Below, in pieces: positions 22,601 through 35,900 of a stretch of 64,000 nt of DNA. The position numbers and the translations under genes were made by a program. A model generated the notes under the pieces. It did not search any database and had not been told where the DNA came from. It was given only the letters and a program-made list of their open reading frames with translations. Source of the stretch: Pelecanus crispus. Taxonomy: Eukaryota > Chordata > Aves > Pelecaniformes > Pelecanidae. The first letter of the stretch is position 1. Each line of letters starts with the position of its first letter. Where the stretch lies: contig NC_134648.1 of NCBI RefSeq assembly GCF_030463565.1, forward strand, positions 47,120,346 to 47,184,345, read 5' to 3'.

Positions 22601-25600
22601 CATAGAAATATCCAGTCATCTCACCTTTATCTTTTCATTAGCCTGCCTCTGCCTGGCACGGAGATTGGTGGTTCTTAGCTTGAATGGCTTATTACGAGTT
22701 GCCTCTTTGATTTCTTGTCTCCTTACTGCTTCCCTCTGAAATGCCCAGTAAAGTCCTTCAAAATCTGGTATTGTTGGGTTAATCCTTGGCTTGAAGCTGA
22801 AACTTTTGTCCTGCAAGAAGCCAAGTCTCTCCTGCTTAGTTTTAGTGGCAGTTCGGGACTGAGGCTCCCTCCGACAGTTGCTAGTATCTATAAGAGCTAC
22901 GGAGCTCTCAAGCAAATCCTTGGCTCTCATTTGAATGCGGATTTCTCTGTAGAGTTCAGCTTCTAATGAATCAAAAGCAAAGCAATGAGAAGAATATGAG
23001 TGACATAAAAGGCTATGAAATTGCCACCACACAACTCTAAACTTTTCTTTATGATGGCAGCTACATGTATAGGAGAGACCAGACATCCTGTGTGCTCTTT
23101 CCCCACTTTCCAGCCTCTCTCTCCTCTGCCTCCCAGGACAAAAAATTCAAAGATACCAAAAAAACCATGGTAGAGTCGCTTTCTTAGGCATTAATCTCTA
23201 GATATCTCTTTCAGTTATCAAAGTTACTGAACAGGCCTTCTCCTCCTATTCCTGTTCTTAGGTGACTCATGCCCTTTGTCTTGCACACGTGTTGTGTTAA
23301 TCAAGGTTCTACTTTTCATATGGGACTTTATGTTATTATGTTGACCGTGTGATCCAAATGGGCTGTTCAAATATACTTGTAACAGATGATGGCTTTTCTA
23401 TGTAATATCCAGCAGTGTTTGTCTATATTGAAAAGATTTTAAGTAAGGAGCATTTGGTGGATGGATCATGTCTCATGACTTCTGTGACAAACTTTCCATA
23501 GAAAGAATGTGTTTCAGAGTATAGTGTGAAACTGAGCCCTTTCCTGTGCAGCACAAAATATTTGAGAAAATGCAGATAAACAGGTGGCTGTGGGTTTTTG
23601 CTTTTTTTTTTTTTTTTTTTTTGCTTTTAGGAAAAAAATCAATACTCCTGTTTGCAAAATAAGGCTTTTTTTGAGTCTATTTATAAGTTTGCATTGACTG
23701 AGGTATGAAATGTTCACTCCTCCTCCCTTCTCATATACCAGATAGAAATAGAACAACAGTTTGTCCTTTGCTCTCTTTTACCTTTCTATCTGTTTAGTTT
23801 AGTACGCCATAACAGAATGTTTTCTGATAAAAACTGAACTGGTGTATACTCAAGAAGAAATCAGTGGGAAACATTAAAAAAAAAAAAAGGGTGAGAAAAG
23901 CAGTGAGGATTATCAAGGACTGGTTTAGTTCCTGTATTCAAGTGTGAAGTCTGTACTGTTTACTTCAAACTTACAACTGCGGGGGCTTAAGCCATCTGAA
24001 AGACAGTGAGCATCAGAAAAAATTTTCTTGGCTGTCCCTCTGCCTGGAATGGTCCTGGCACCTGTCTCCCCTGTTTTAGCACTTAAGAAGGTGGAAAGCA
24101 AGTGGAAAGGTAACTGAAAACATCAGAGAATGGCAGGAGAGACTGGACTACTGCACTATCATTTAGAACCAAACTAATTGCCTGATTTGGGCTCAGGAGA
24201 TATTTTTCTCCTAGGGGTCCTGGAGCACAGATCACTTGGGTGGGAGTAAAATTGTCAGTTCCAAGACACTGCATGGAACTTGGACACTTCTGGCACTACA
24301 TCTGTCTTCACATTTGTGCCACAAATCATCTAAGTCCCTTTAGCATAACCAAAGGTATGGAATCCAGTGCAGGGAAGGATTCACAAACTGTGAGGCAAAA
24401 GAGGTATGGAAATCTGTCCGAAGAGTTCAGTGTACCCATGTGTGCTGGGGAGTGGTACAGAACTGCTGCTGCTGACACTGATAAGAGACTACTAAATTAG
24501 GACACTCTACTGTAAGGATATCTAGATGAAATGTAATGACCAGTGATACACAGGAGACTAGACAACACCAGGGGATGTAATGATATTGGCTTTATACTCC
24601 AAGTAACGCCCTATGGGCCATGATTCTACTTCCCAGCATGGAGACAGTGAGGGACAGGCAGGGAGTTGTTTTAACAGGAAGAGCCCTGGCATTTTACCTT
24701 TGAGTTTATCTCCAAGAAGTGGACTGTAAGTAGATTTAGGTACTTTTTTACTGGTTTGCTTCTGTTTGGAGCTCTCCTTCGGGGTTGCCGCTGCCAGGAA
24801 CTTTTGTCTGATAGCTTCTTTCTTTTTCTCCTCCTTCTCCAGGAAACTGAAGGGCCGCTGGGTTGAAAGTAGCAGCTCTTTTCTTTTCTGTGTTGCTATT
24901 TGCCTGCGAATCTCATTCTGCTCCATTATTTCCTGATAAAGGGGCAGAAACACATGGGCAGGTACAGGCTGTGCCCGGAATTGTTTCTGACATTCAGCTT
25001 CGTCCTGGCTTTGCCTTTTGTCTCTCTGCTTGTCTAGTTCAAGAAACATGTATGATTTCATCAACTGGGACTTTTTGCGAGCTTCCCGCAGGGTCATTTT
25101 GAAGGGCTGAGGGATGGTGATGGAAGGAATCCAGGGAGATGAAGCGCTTTTTGGTCTCAAGCGGGATTTAGGAAACAAGTGAGGCTTTTGCTCATCCCAG
25201 GTACTGTCCGAGGCAAGGTCGATCAAAGAACTGGACTGCCTTTTGTTACCAGATGTATGACTAAGACACAGACATCATGAAGGGGAAATAAGGGAAATTA
25301 TTAAAAAACAGAATTAAAAGAAGAGAGACACTGTTGATTAAGAGAAAGACACACGTTAAAAGACAGGCCTAGGGCTCATCATTCTCAGGCTCTACATTTT
25401 GCTTTGCTACCAAAGTTCATGAGCAGAGCTTTGCTTGTTTTCCATTTTCCATGTATAAAATGGCGGTTATGCCTACTTAGCTTTGTAATGCAATTTATTA
25501 TGCTGCTAGTACTCTATCACCAGAAAGGCCACAAGTAAACCAGAAAGTTCCAACTTTAGGGATATCTGGCTGACAGCTACTCAATATAAAAGACAAACTC

Positions 25601-26570
25601 AGGAGAGGCAATAAATTAAGCACACAGATGCACAAATCCTAACAAACGGTACCAAACACCAGAATTCGTAAGATGCTGATGGAAGGGCCATTGCAGGGAA
25701 CTGCTTTAGTGCAACACCTAAGAGCGCAACACCTGGAAACTTTGTAGCTGATAAGAAGACCATATAATTGATAATAAGAAAAAAACCCAAGACTATCATG
25801 GGTCTCATTGAAATAGCAAACTTCTCATAGGATGCTTGAGGGTGATTGTGAAACTGAGTTTATTTAAGGCAGGAATAAATGCAGGTAAAGGGAAAGATCA
25901 AGGTGGATCAGGGTGGACCAAGAACAAGAAAATGGGAAGAAGGGGAGAAACAGAAAGTGCCGATCATGTGTAAACAGGCTTGTGGTCAATACGCTTGCCT
26001 GGTGATTGCTGCGGTCTGTTCTTCATAAAGTGTTTTCCTTCGTAAGAGCATGTGTGTGTGATCTGCTGGTGAACTTCAAGCTGGACTAACCACTGAGAAA
26101 GACAAGAGGTCTGAGAGCCAGACGTTGGAGACATCACAGCTCTGAAGACTGGACGCTGGATAGAAACGCATGTGATCTGCTAGCAAATTTAAGCGTGATT
26201 AGCTGAGAAGCAGGAACGGGATTTGTGCTGTTCATGTTTTATGTGAATGCTGCTTACGTGGGCACCTGTTGGCCCCACTCTCCCATCTGTGAATACGTTT
26301 GTGGCCGGTGTGTTGCTACTATGCACATGCACCTTGGGACTTCATGCTACGCCTTGTCACTGGTCAGAAGCAGCAGGAATCCCACATGCCATTTTGCCAT
26401 CCTTACCAGGTACCATCCTACCTGAGAGCCTCCCACAGCTTGTCACGCAGCACTGCCGCCTCCCGCCTGAAACCCTCGAGCTCCTCATCCTCTTCGGATA
26501 CCCCGAGGTCACCCCTTAACTTTGCCTGGTACAGTAAGCCCGGTTCTAACGGAGACTGCCGGCCTCCCAT
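19676..26570 (-). CDS. FAM161B: FAM161B, complete coding region, seven exons, 526 aa
   Basis: Member of the FAM161 (UPF0564) coiled-coil family; its paralogue FAM161A is a microtubule-associated ciliary protein, and a similar role is inferred. Coding exons in transcript order (minus strand): 26570-26422, 25260-24698, 22962-22625, 22246-22119, 21824-21657, 21164-21065, 19810-19676. Lengths 149, 563, 338, 128, 168, 100 and 135 join in phase from ATG to TAA. The start is the ATG at 26570 (MGGRQSPLEPGLLYQAK). Family signature seen: KRKELLLSTQRPFSFLEKEE in exon 2. The third exon has FKPRINPTIPDFEGLYWAF, the sixth ends in NRPYLFEQVTK, and the last reads AERRYRHTLQQVGLSEEFV. It is rich in Lys/Glu/Arg with charged helical stretches. 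It is shorter than mammalian FAM161B (about 650 aa, from memory), mainly at the N-terminus. Intron 1 contains repeat copy D. The AATAAA on this strand overlaps the stop codon. Confidence 0.92.
23599..23622. repeat. T homopolymer run
   Basis: A run of about 20 or more T in FAM161B intron 2. On the minus strand it is poly-A. No retrocopy structure or flanking duplication was noticed. Confidence 0.8.
25561..26350 (-). repeat. Dispersed repeat copy D, in FAM161B intron 1
   Basis: Reverse orientation relative to copies A to C. Reading the minus strand, it shares the CACAAACG block, ATTCCCGTTCC-like spacing, AAATTTGCTAGCAGATCAC, GTCCAGCTTGAAGTTCACC, the CACCTTGATC block and the end GAGTAGCTGTCAGCCAGATA. 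Its distal edge lies only about 70 to 100 bases from FAM161B coding exon 1. Confidence 0.65.
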
Positions 26571-26998
26571 CCCGAGAGGCCGCTCCCAGCTCCTCGCCCG
26601 GTGGTGGCGGGAGACACAGGAGTTGGTCCGTTATACAGCCCGAGGGGATGCTGTATCGCCTGGAAGAAAAAAAAAAAAAATCGAGAAGTGCTCGTTTCGG
26701 GGGTGCGACCCCAATCTCCATGCCCGGCCTCTTCCCTCACCTGCAGGCCGCCACCTCAGCCCTCCAACGGCACCGATCCCCGCTCCCGCCAATCAGCGAA
26801 GGCGGCAGCGCTCAAGGCCCGCCTTCCTGGCCTCAAGCAGCCAATCAGCCCCCAAGACAGACAGCACCCGCCGCTCGCTTATTGGTGCTCGGGAAGAACC
26901 GTTTTCCGCAGTGCACGCCCCCAGACAGGCTGCGTTGTCATGGTTTCCGGCAGCGACTTCCGCTCGGAGGCGGGTGGCGTGTCGTCACTTCCGCAGTG
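26571..26998. promoter_or_regulatory. Bidirectional CpG-island promoter of FAM161B and COQ6
   Basis: The two start codons are 428 bases apart and face away from each other. The DNA between is G+C- and CpG-rich. It has CCAAT boxes at 26789-26793 and 26841-26845 and an inverted one (ATTGG) at 26881-26885, each in the extended context bound by NF-Y. Two ETS-type ACTTCCG motifs lie at about 26957 and 26988, the second just ahead of the COQ6 ATG. There is no TATA box. The island continues to about 27310 inside COQ6 intron 1. Confidence 0.75.
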
Positions 26999-29900
26999 AT
27001 GGCGGCTGTGTGCGGCCGGGGGCTGCTGGCCCCGCTCGGTGGGCGGCTGCGGGCCGGTCCGCGGGCTCCGCTCCGGTCTTTTGCCGCAGCCGCCGCGCCG
27101 CTTTACGACGTGGTGGTGTCGGGCGGGGGTATGGTCGGGAGCGCCATGGCCGCCGTGCTGGGTAAGGCTGTGACCTGGGCGGCGTCGCAGGTGCCGTCGG
27201 CCCGGCCCGTTGCCGCCGCCGCGGGGGCTGCAGTCACGGCCTCACAGCCGGCGGCGGTCTCTTCCTCCTGCCCCTGCCGCGGTGGTGTGAGGTCTCGGAG
27301 GCCTTTGGGCCTCCCGCATGGTGTTTTGTGTGTGCAATGAGTCGCGGGCTTTGTGCCCTGCTGCCCTTGCTCTCTGTCTCACTGGTTGCATAAAACCTTA
27401 AAACCGGGAGTTCTCCCAAAAGCTTCATGTTTCAGTGTGTGGAGTATTGCGTACTTCCATAAGTCGACCTTAATTGTTAATCCCTGTTGGCGACCGTGTG
27501 AGATAACTATGTGGTGACCATTTAGGATCTTAACGTTCAAGATGCTGTTGCGGAATTTACTTATTCCCACATCTTCCTGTGACAGCACTCCAAGGTTGAC
27601 TTAAAGGTGTTTGGATACCTGATTGCTATGATGAGCCCTGTCCAATTTGTATTTTTTTAATGTAACCATTATTTTGAATTCTGTAGACTGCTTGTATTTC
27701 TGTCAAACACGGTCACCCTTAAATCACTGATGAATAATTTCAGCCATAGCTGAAAATGCTTTTCTGATCCTAAGTTTCATTCTCTAACCCTGTATTTTAA
27801 ACATTAGAATACCAAGTTAAAATGGATTTATGCTTGGTTTGCATCACTAGAAATCCTGAGAGTACTGGCTGCTGCTTTATTTGCAACATTGGTTCAGAAG
27901 GGTGCAATAGTGACAGAAACCTAAAGAAAAGAGTGCAAAGAAGAGCAAAAGGGCAAAGGTCCTAAGCAAGAAGTGCTTTGCAAGTATAAGGGTTTACCTT
28001 GCAAACTTATCATTGTTCTGTTTGTATTGTTAAAGAAGAAAGTGGAATTGAGACAGCATAAGGATCCCTTCCAGCAATGATATCTCAGGTTAACATACAG
28101 ATTTGGGACCTTTCAAGAGATGAGGTTATGTTATGCATAATCTAGAAAATATGTTCAGGATACTGCTGTTGTTAGGACTGCTGGAGTAGTAAACTCTGGA
28201 TGTTATAAGGACTCCATTTCTGGTCTCGGTACCTTCTGCAACCGTAGCAGTCGGATGCAACAAGCGTGGCTAATTCAGCTGTAGTGTGATTTACTCTACT
28301 TGAGTCATCTCTTCAATTTTTTTCAGTTCGCTTTAACTTTCAGTTAAAGTCTAAACTGCTTATGCTATCCACTGTCAGAATATAAGGATAAAGAAAACAA
28401 AAATGTAGTTGCTAAGTATCATAGGAGTTTTATTTTGATCTCTTGTTCTAATTAGTGAATTTCTGTTTAAGCTCTGAAAAATGTGTTCTGTGCTTGGAGT
28501 AAACATTGCAGATTTCACTCATTAATACTTCCATAATGAACTTTCCTAACAAAATGTGCACAAATTTGTAAAAAAATACAATGTTTAATCCTTGCTTTAA
28601 CTGCAAAAGGGTTGTCAGTCTCAGTAACAGGATTGTAGTCATAAAGCTTTAAAATAAAAAAGTTTACCTGTCTAGTCAAAACCTGTGCAGTAAATGTGTG
28701 TCTATTAAGTTTTGCATCTACTCTATCTTATCACAAAAGTGCATAGGTGTTACTGATACAGAAATAAGAAATGAGGTTTTTGGCAGGAGCATTGTAACAA
28801 AGTACATATTTGCTTATTTTAGGGCATGATATCCACTTCCACGATAAGAAGATTGCTTTGTTGGAGGCTGGTCCTAGGAAAGAATATGATCGCATGCCAG
28901 ACAGTTACAGTAACAGGGTCAGTTCCATCTCCCCAGGGTCAGCAACCCTCCTTAGCAGTAAGTATAATTTCTGTTGTTTGCTTTTTTAATAGTATATTTG
29001 AGATGGTTTTATTTTGTTTAAACAAAACCCCTTTGAGCATGTGCTACCTTCATCCTAAACTCAACGGAATTATTTGCCTTTGTCTCGTAGTATTCTGTAT
29101 GCTGAATTGTGGTGATTAAATCAGGCTTCTCTTGATAACAGGGATCTGTGTTCTGGTATCTTGGTCTGATTTGTTACATAAATATTTGTGACATTAGGCT
29201 AGCGAAAGGTTATAAGGTGGTCTCTGTAGTATCTGGAATGTTCTGTTCACAACAAGCACCTACTTAATGGTGTGTAGTCTGGTAACTCACTTCTGATGAA
29301 TTTTTGTTTTAAAGATAGATTTGAGCCTTGATTCCTTATGGAGAAAGAAATGTTCTGAACAATGATGGCCTTGCATTTCTGTGTCTGTTTTATTACTCAG
29401 TGATAGGACAGTGAGAGTTGACTGTTAAGTCACAGCATTCATGAAAAGCTCTTGTTTCTTTTGTATGGGCTTGTGTTAACAGTAAAATAGTGTGATGCTG
29501 GAGCTGTGAAGGTATTGGGGCAGACCTGGCCCTGACTAGGGATGGTGCAAGCAGAGCCTGGGCATTGATGGTCAGGGAGGGAGGAGGAGAGTGTGGAGTG
29601 AGCTTCAGTTTTGATTGGTTCTCAATGTCACAAGTGAACCTGCATCTCCATGCATTTGTGTCCTTTTTCTCTTTCAGGTTTTGGTGCCTGGGATCATGTC
29701 TGCAGCCTGAGACTCAAACCGTTCCGGCGAATGCAGGTGCCTTACTTAGGGCTGCAAATATACTATGTGTCTGTCTACTTTGAATTCTCAGAAGTACTTA
29801 CATTAATGATCCACAGGTATTTTTCTTTGGCAAAGGGCAGGTCATGCTTATGATGATTCCTGTTACTTTTTTGAGGGTAGCAGTCTGCTCGGAAATACCC

Positions 29901-32900
29901 ATCTTCAGAGTCTTGATGTTACAGGATGAAAGGTTGATTCCCAATGGAAGCTGTAGATATTGAGGCATGGGTACTAGTCAGGAAATAAAGGTAAAGGTGT
30001 GTATTGGTTTTGGCTGGGCTAGAGTTAGTTTTCCTCATAGTAGCTTGTATGGGGCTATGTTTTGGATTTGTGCTGGAAAGGGTGTTGATAACACAGGGAT
30101 GTTTTTGTTACTGCTGAGCAGTGCTTACACAGAGTGAAGGCTTTTTCTGCTTCTCACAGCACCCCACCAGTGAGGAGGCTGGGGGGGCACAAGAAGTTGT
30201 GAGGGGTCACAGCAGGGGCAGCTGACCCCAACTGACCAAAGGGATATTCCATACCATATGACATCACGCTCAGCATATAAAGCTGGGGGAAGAAGGAGGA
30301 AGGGGGGGACGTTCGGAGTTATGGCGTTTGTCTTCCTAAGTAACCATCACACGTGAGGGAGCCCTGCTTTCCTGGAGATGGCTGAACACCTGCCTGCCGA
30401 TGGGAAGTAGTGAATTAATTCCTTGTTTTGCTTTGCTTACATGTGCAGTTTTTGCTTTAGCTATTGAACTGTCTTTATCTCAACCCACAAATTTTCTCAC
30501 TTTTACTCTTCTGATTCTCTTCCCCATCCCACTGGGGGGCGGGGGGGTGAGCGAGTGGCTGGGTGGTGCTGAGCTGCCTGCCGGGGTTAAACCACAACAA
30601 GGTGGTAGGGTAGCTTACTATGTTAATTATGTAACAGGAAAGTAGGGATAAAAACTTTCTTTGCAATTAGTTTTTGAGATGAAACTAGATCATTGTATGA
30701 AAGGGATTACATGATGTACTTTGGTAGTTGGGAATGGACAGTAATCCAGGACGTTTCCTCTAGTTCTGTATTTCTAGATTGCTGCCTCCTTTTGCTGTTA
30801 AGATGGATACATTTGTAGTCCCTGAAAGGAACAGCACTTATTTATCATGTAGCTTCATGTAATGTATTTTTTCTTTGTAGGTGTGGGATGCTTGTTCAGA
30901 AGCCATGATCGTTTTTGAGAAAGATGACTTAGATGACATGGGTTACATAGTGGAGAATGATGTCATCATGTCTGCTCTCACAAAACAGTTAGATGCAGTA
31001 GCAGGTAGTGGACAACTTCTTTAATATTTTATTTCCCGCAAAGAGCTTTCAGTTACTTGCCTTCTGTTGTGTGTGCTAAGTTATCAGAGGGAGAAAGATA
31101 ATTCATCTAACAAGCAACTCTTGAGACATAGGCAGCTTCTTGAATTGGGGTGGGGAGGGAGAAATCTGTCTTCTGAAAGGCTACGCAGCAAGAAAACAGT
31201 TGCATATGTAGTTCTCCAAAACACAGTCTCTTCAAAAATAGACGTAATGAAAAGCTTTCTGTCCAGAGCAGGCCTTGCCATTAAGACATGCATGGTCTTT
31301 GCTGTTGTAGTGATGTTTCCTTTTTTCATGTCTGTATTGTGCTGTGACTATAGTACTTTGTGTTCCCATCAGACCGGGTGGAGGTTTTCTACGGGAGCAG
31401 AGCAGTCGGGTATACCTGGCCCCTTCCCTCTCACAGCTGTGACACAAGCCCTTGGGTCCAAATTGAGTTAGCTGATGGACGCAGACTTCAGACCAAACTG
31501 CTGGTAACTAAACTTTTTATTTCTGTTGATCAGGCATCATCTCTCACCCAAGTCCTTGCCACTGGATTTGGTTCTGATTCCGTGTGTGCCGCTCCACCCA
31601 TGTGGAGGGCTTGAGTGAGGTGAGTGGCTAACTCTGTCAGAGATGCTATGGGGCATGGTTCATAGCCTTTTCTGTACCTGATGCAAGAAGACTCTGCTGA
31701 ATTGGACAAGAGCAGAAGGGGCCACCTCTTCTGGTTTTTGGGGATTTTTTTTTTTTCCCCTGAATAAACAAAAAATGTGTACATGCAGGCTGAGGTTTGT
31801 AGACTGGAATATTTGCTTTCTTAGGAGCTGCTGAAGAGGTTGCTTTGTATCTCTTTGTTTTGCAGATTGGTGCGGATGGTCATAACTCTGTAGTCCGGAA
31901 GGAAGCTGAAATTAAGAACATTGAGCATCGGTATGACCAATCAGCTGTGGTGGCAACTCTTCATTTGTCTGAGGTGAAATTCTGCTAATTGACTCTTCCA
32001 TAAGCAGCAGAACAGCTTAAGCAAGTGATCCAGGTCACTAGTTTGTAACTGTCCACTTGCTTCTTTTCACTGTAGGCCACAGACAATAATGTAGCATGGC
32101 AGAGGTTCCTTCCCACAGGGCCAATTGCACTCCTTCCGGTAAGATGACTTGTGGTCTCTGTGGGTTTTTGGGGTTTTTTTGTTTGTTTGTTTTGTTTTTT
32201 TAGTCTGTTCTTTTCTAGTAACTTTATTTCTGTCTGTGCCTTTCTGTGTTGGTTCTTCTCTTAAGAATTTGTTCATCTGCCCTTTACTTTTCAGTTATGG
32301 CATTTGTTTTCCCCTCCTGTCCTCTTACTTTATCCTTGGTATTTCCTACTTGTAGCAAGTTGGGCTGGTAGAGTAATGTTCAGAGGGACTGGTGTGGGGT
32401 AGGGCAGTGGGCAAGTCTTTGCACTGATCATTTATTTTTGCTGCTTTTTCTCTTGATAACTTACCCTTGACATTCTCTTAAACTAGCTGTCTGATACTGC
32501 CAGCTCTCTGGTCTGGTCTACATCTCATGAACATGCATCGGAACTTCTTGCTATGGATGAGGAAAGTTTTGTGGATAGCATCAACTCTGCCTTTGTGAGT
32601 ATCAGCCTTGTGGTGGGTATGAGGCTGACTGTTGTAATCTTAAGAAATGCAATGGAACCCTACAGCTTAAAGGATAGTAAATGGAGAGGTGGATTCTCAA
32701 GTTCTTTCCTCTGATGCGAATGATATTGAAAAGGCACTTAGCAAAGAAAGGATGACCCCTTGGCACTGAATTAGATTAGTTCTGAAAGTCACAGAAGTAG
32801 TTGAACTGAATTTCCAAAAAGGTGGGAGGGGTAGGCTCATCCTAGTTGGAAACTTGTATGTCCTAAAACGATGAAGATAGTTTCTTCTACTGTATAGTTT

Positions 32901-35900
32901 TGTCCAAGTGGTTAAAATTCAGTGTTTGGCACTCCTCCAGATTTTTTTCAACTAGATTATTTTGTATGTCTAGTTTGGGTTTACATCTAAAGTGTTGCTT
33001 TTTCAGTGGAGCAATGTAAACCACTCTGACTTCATTGATACTGCTGGGGCCATGTTTCGATCTGCTATTTCACTCCTGAAACCCTCAGGGACTGCAGTCC
33101 GTCAGCTGCCCCCAAGTGTTGCAAAAGTAGATCCAGAGAGCCGAGCCATGTTCCCTCTTGGAATGGGGCATGCGACAGAGTATGTCCAGCACCGTGTGGC
33201 TCTTGTCGGGTAAGGTCCCCAGTGATAGCCCTTGTGTGAGTGGGTGCGCGTGGTTAGAAATGATGAAAGTATAGCGACTCCTAGTCAAAAAAATAGATTG
33301 GTTAGAAATAATCTGTAGTTTCAGTTTGACTTTATCCAGGCCCAGTTTGTACCATGTGCTCTTGTGTCAACAAAGTCCTTTTGTATGAGTAGCGCTCTGT
33401 CCATTGTGTGTGCTTTCTATGTAAATTATGAGATAATTATTTCCCTTCTCTGGTTTGTGTAGTCCAGCAAAACAATCCAGCATCTCATGCTGGACCTGTA
33501 CTTCCCTAAACATTGTAGCAGCCATTCTGTGTACCAGTTTGAGTTTTAAAACTCGCCTTTCTTGAACACAAATGACAAAACTTACAAATTATTCCAGGTG
33601 GGATGTCATAGGCTTTTGTACGGTCATCTACAGAAGTAAGAAAATATCTCAGCTTTTACATGCTAAGGTTGCCTGTACTTTTTTCTTCGCCACAGCTGCA
33701 ATACGCTGGTAGCTTATAGTAGTTCTTGCGTGCCTTATTACACTTCAGATACCTTTCATCTTTCCAACTTGTGAGCCACTCTGTGCTTGGGAGCACTCTG
33801 TGCTTTGTAGCTTGTTAAAGTGCATGATCTTACATTTCGTATCCAAACTTAATTTCATTTCTCTAACTTTAAGACTCCTTTATCAATACGTCTGGCTTTG
33901 TCCTTTACAGATAAGTCTGCTCATAAAATAACCTGGTTTTATTTTCATTCAATGATACCCCGCTTCTCCTTTGTATTCATGATGTCTGTCTACTTTGTGA
34001 AATGTGCCAATGATATACCTCCTGTTGTCCCAAGGTCACTTACAAAAATGTTAAGGCCTGTTCCACACATGATCTGAGAGAGGACTTTGCCTAGTTACCT
34101 TTTTATAATTTTTCCTTTCAGAATTGCTTTTTGTTATCTCCCCTTTGTCTTGCTTCTTACAGCTGGAGAGACAGTCAGGTAGTTCAGCATAGCATGCAAG
34201 GAGGTACTGGATGAAGCATATATGCTGCCGTAAGGTGGTGTTCATTGCAAAGACATCAGGAGTGCTACCCTGATCCCTTCTGGGGCTTGTCAGCCATTAT
34301 GGCTTTCTTCAAGAAGGGATATAAATTTCTCTCTTCTCTTGCTCCAGGGATGCAGCGCACAGAGTCCACCCACTTGCAGGACAAGGTGTAAACCTGGGCT
34401 TCGGTGACATTGCATGTTTAGCCCATCACCTCAGTGCAGCAGCCTTCAATGGGAGCGATCTGGGTGAGGATCCAAGACAATGGAGTGGCAGTAAGATGAT
34501 TAGTCTTACAGGCCTTCGCTGCTAACATCAGGACAAGCATTATCTCTGCAGGTTGAGTGTGCTGCTATCTTGTGTTTGAAAGGCACAAGCACCTTTGAAG
34601 CAAAACTGTTCTGATGTCCATTGGCTGTGGAGCAGTTAAAGATTTTTGGATGCAGTTTCCATCCCACAAATCTCAAAGCTGCTTTAAAAAAAAAAAAGTT
34701 CTGCAGGATGGTAAAGAGGTGGTGAGAAGACAACCACTACCTGATGGAAGGAGGCCTTTATTAAGACGGGCCATTTCTCTGTTCTTTTTCTGTGTTTTGT
34801 CAGTAGAGAGTGCTATATAGATAGGAAACACAATTCTTTTGTGGCCAGTAAATTTTAATATGAGCATTCAATTATCTCTTCCAGGCTCCTTAAAACATCT
34901 CTTAAAGTTTGAGACAGAACGTCAGAGGCACAATATCTCCTTGATAGCTGCTATTGATGTGCTAAAGAGGCTTTACTCCACGAGGCTGGCTCCCTTGGTG
35001 TTGCTGAGGACATGGGGATTGCAAGCAACAAATGCCCTGCCTCCTGTCAAAGTAAGAATCTCACTTTAGCGAGGGCCGTAGGAAGAGTCCAGAACTATTT
35101 GTGGAACATACACAAGCTGTGAAGGTGTTTTCTTTTTAATGAAATGGTTTTGGTTGGAAAATGCTGCTTGTTCAAACTGAGGTTTTGTGTCCTGAATGAG
35201 CCTGCAGAGTTCCTGAATAACTGATGGCTCAGTAGATAATGGTTTCTCCTGCAGCACGAAGGAGGATGAGGATCTAAGTGTCCATACTCTCTATCAGTAG
35301 TTAGAAGTTAGACATCATTAGAAGCCTTTGGCTTTATTTTGCTATGGAATGAAAATGTGGAACCTTGAACTGAATTCCAGAAACGCGCTATGAAAAAACA
35401 GCCCTGTGAAGACACAGCTTCACCAAGAGTAAGGTGACTTGACAGATGTGGTGTGCAGCTCAAATGAGTTACCTGTTTCTGTGCTGGTTTGATTTGTGAA
35501 ATTGTTCCTTCATGGCAGAAGTGCAAATCTCCATAATGGAAATTACATGAGGAAAGCAGTGGTGAGGAGATTCAATCTTAAACCCAGACCCTCTATTTGC
35601 AGCCTATCATCTGCCTAAATTCTGCACCGTCTTGAGTTAGTTGCTGGATTTTCATAAGGTTCCTTAAGCCACCTGCTCTTAAAGCTCCCAAGCATCCTCA
35701 AATTAGATTCCTCGTTTCTGGATTTGAATGTTTTATTCCACAAATCAAGTCACCTTCTTCCTATTAAACACAGGTGGCCTCTTTCCTTTGTGTTATGGTC
35801 ACAGCTAAGATGCTACCTGAGTTGAAGAGCAGTGAATTCCTAAGAAGTAGTTGGTGCCACTGGCAAGGTGTCTTTATTAGTTGCACTAAAAAGAGGACTA

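Noticed and set aside
26934-26943. GTTGTCATGG near the COQ6 start as an X-box for FAM161B
   Set aside because: Only the left half fits the RFX consensus; the right half (TTTCC) does not.
26299-27340. Long plus-strand open frames of 132 to 288 codons across the FAM161B-COQ6 promoter
   Set aside because: They are CpG-rich shadow frames crossing FAM161B exon 1 antisense and COQ6 exon 1. No homology was recognised, and several frames are open at once, which is what high G+C produces.
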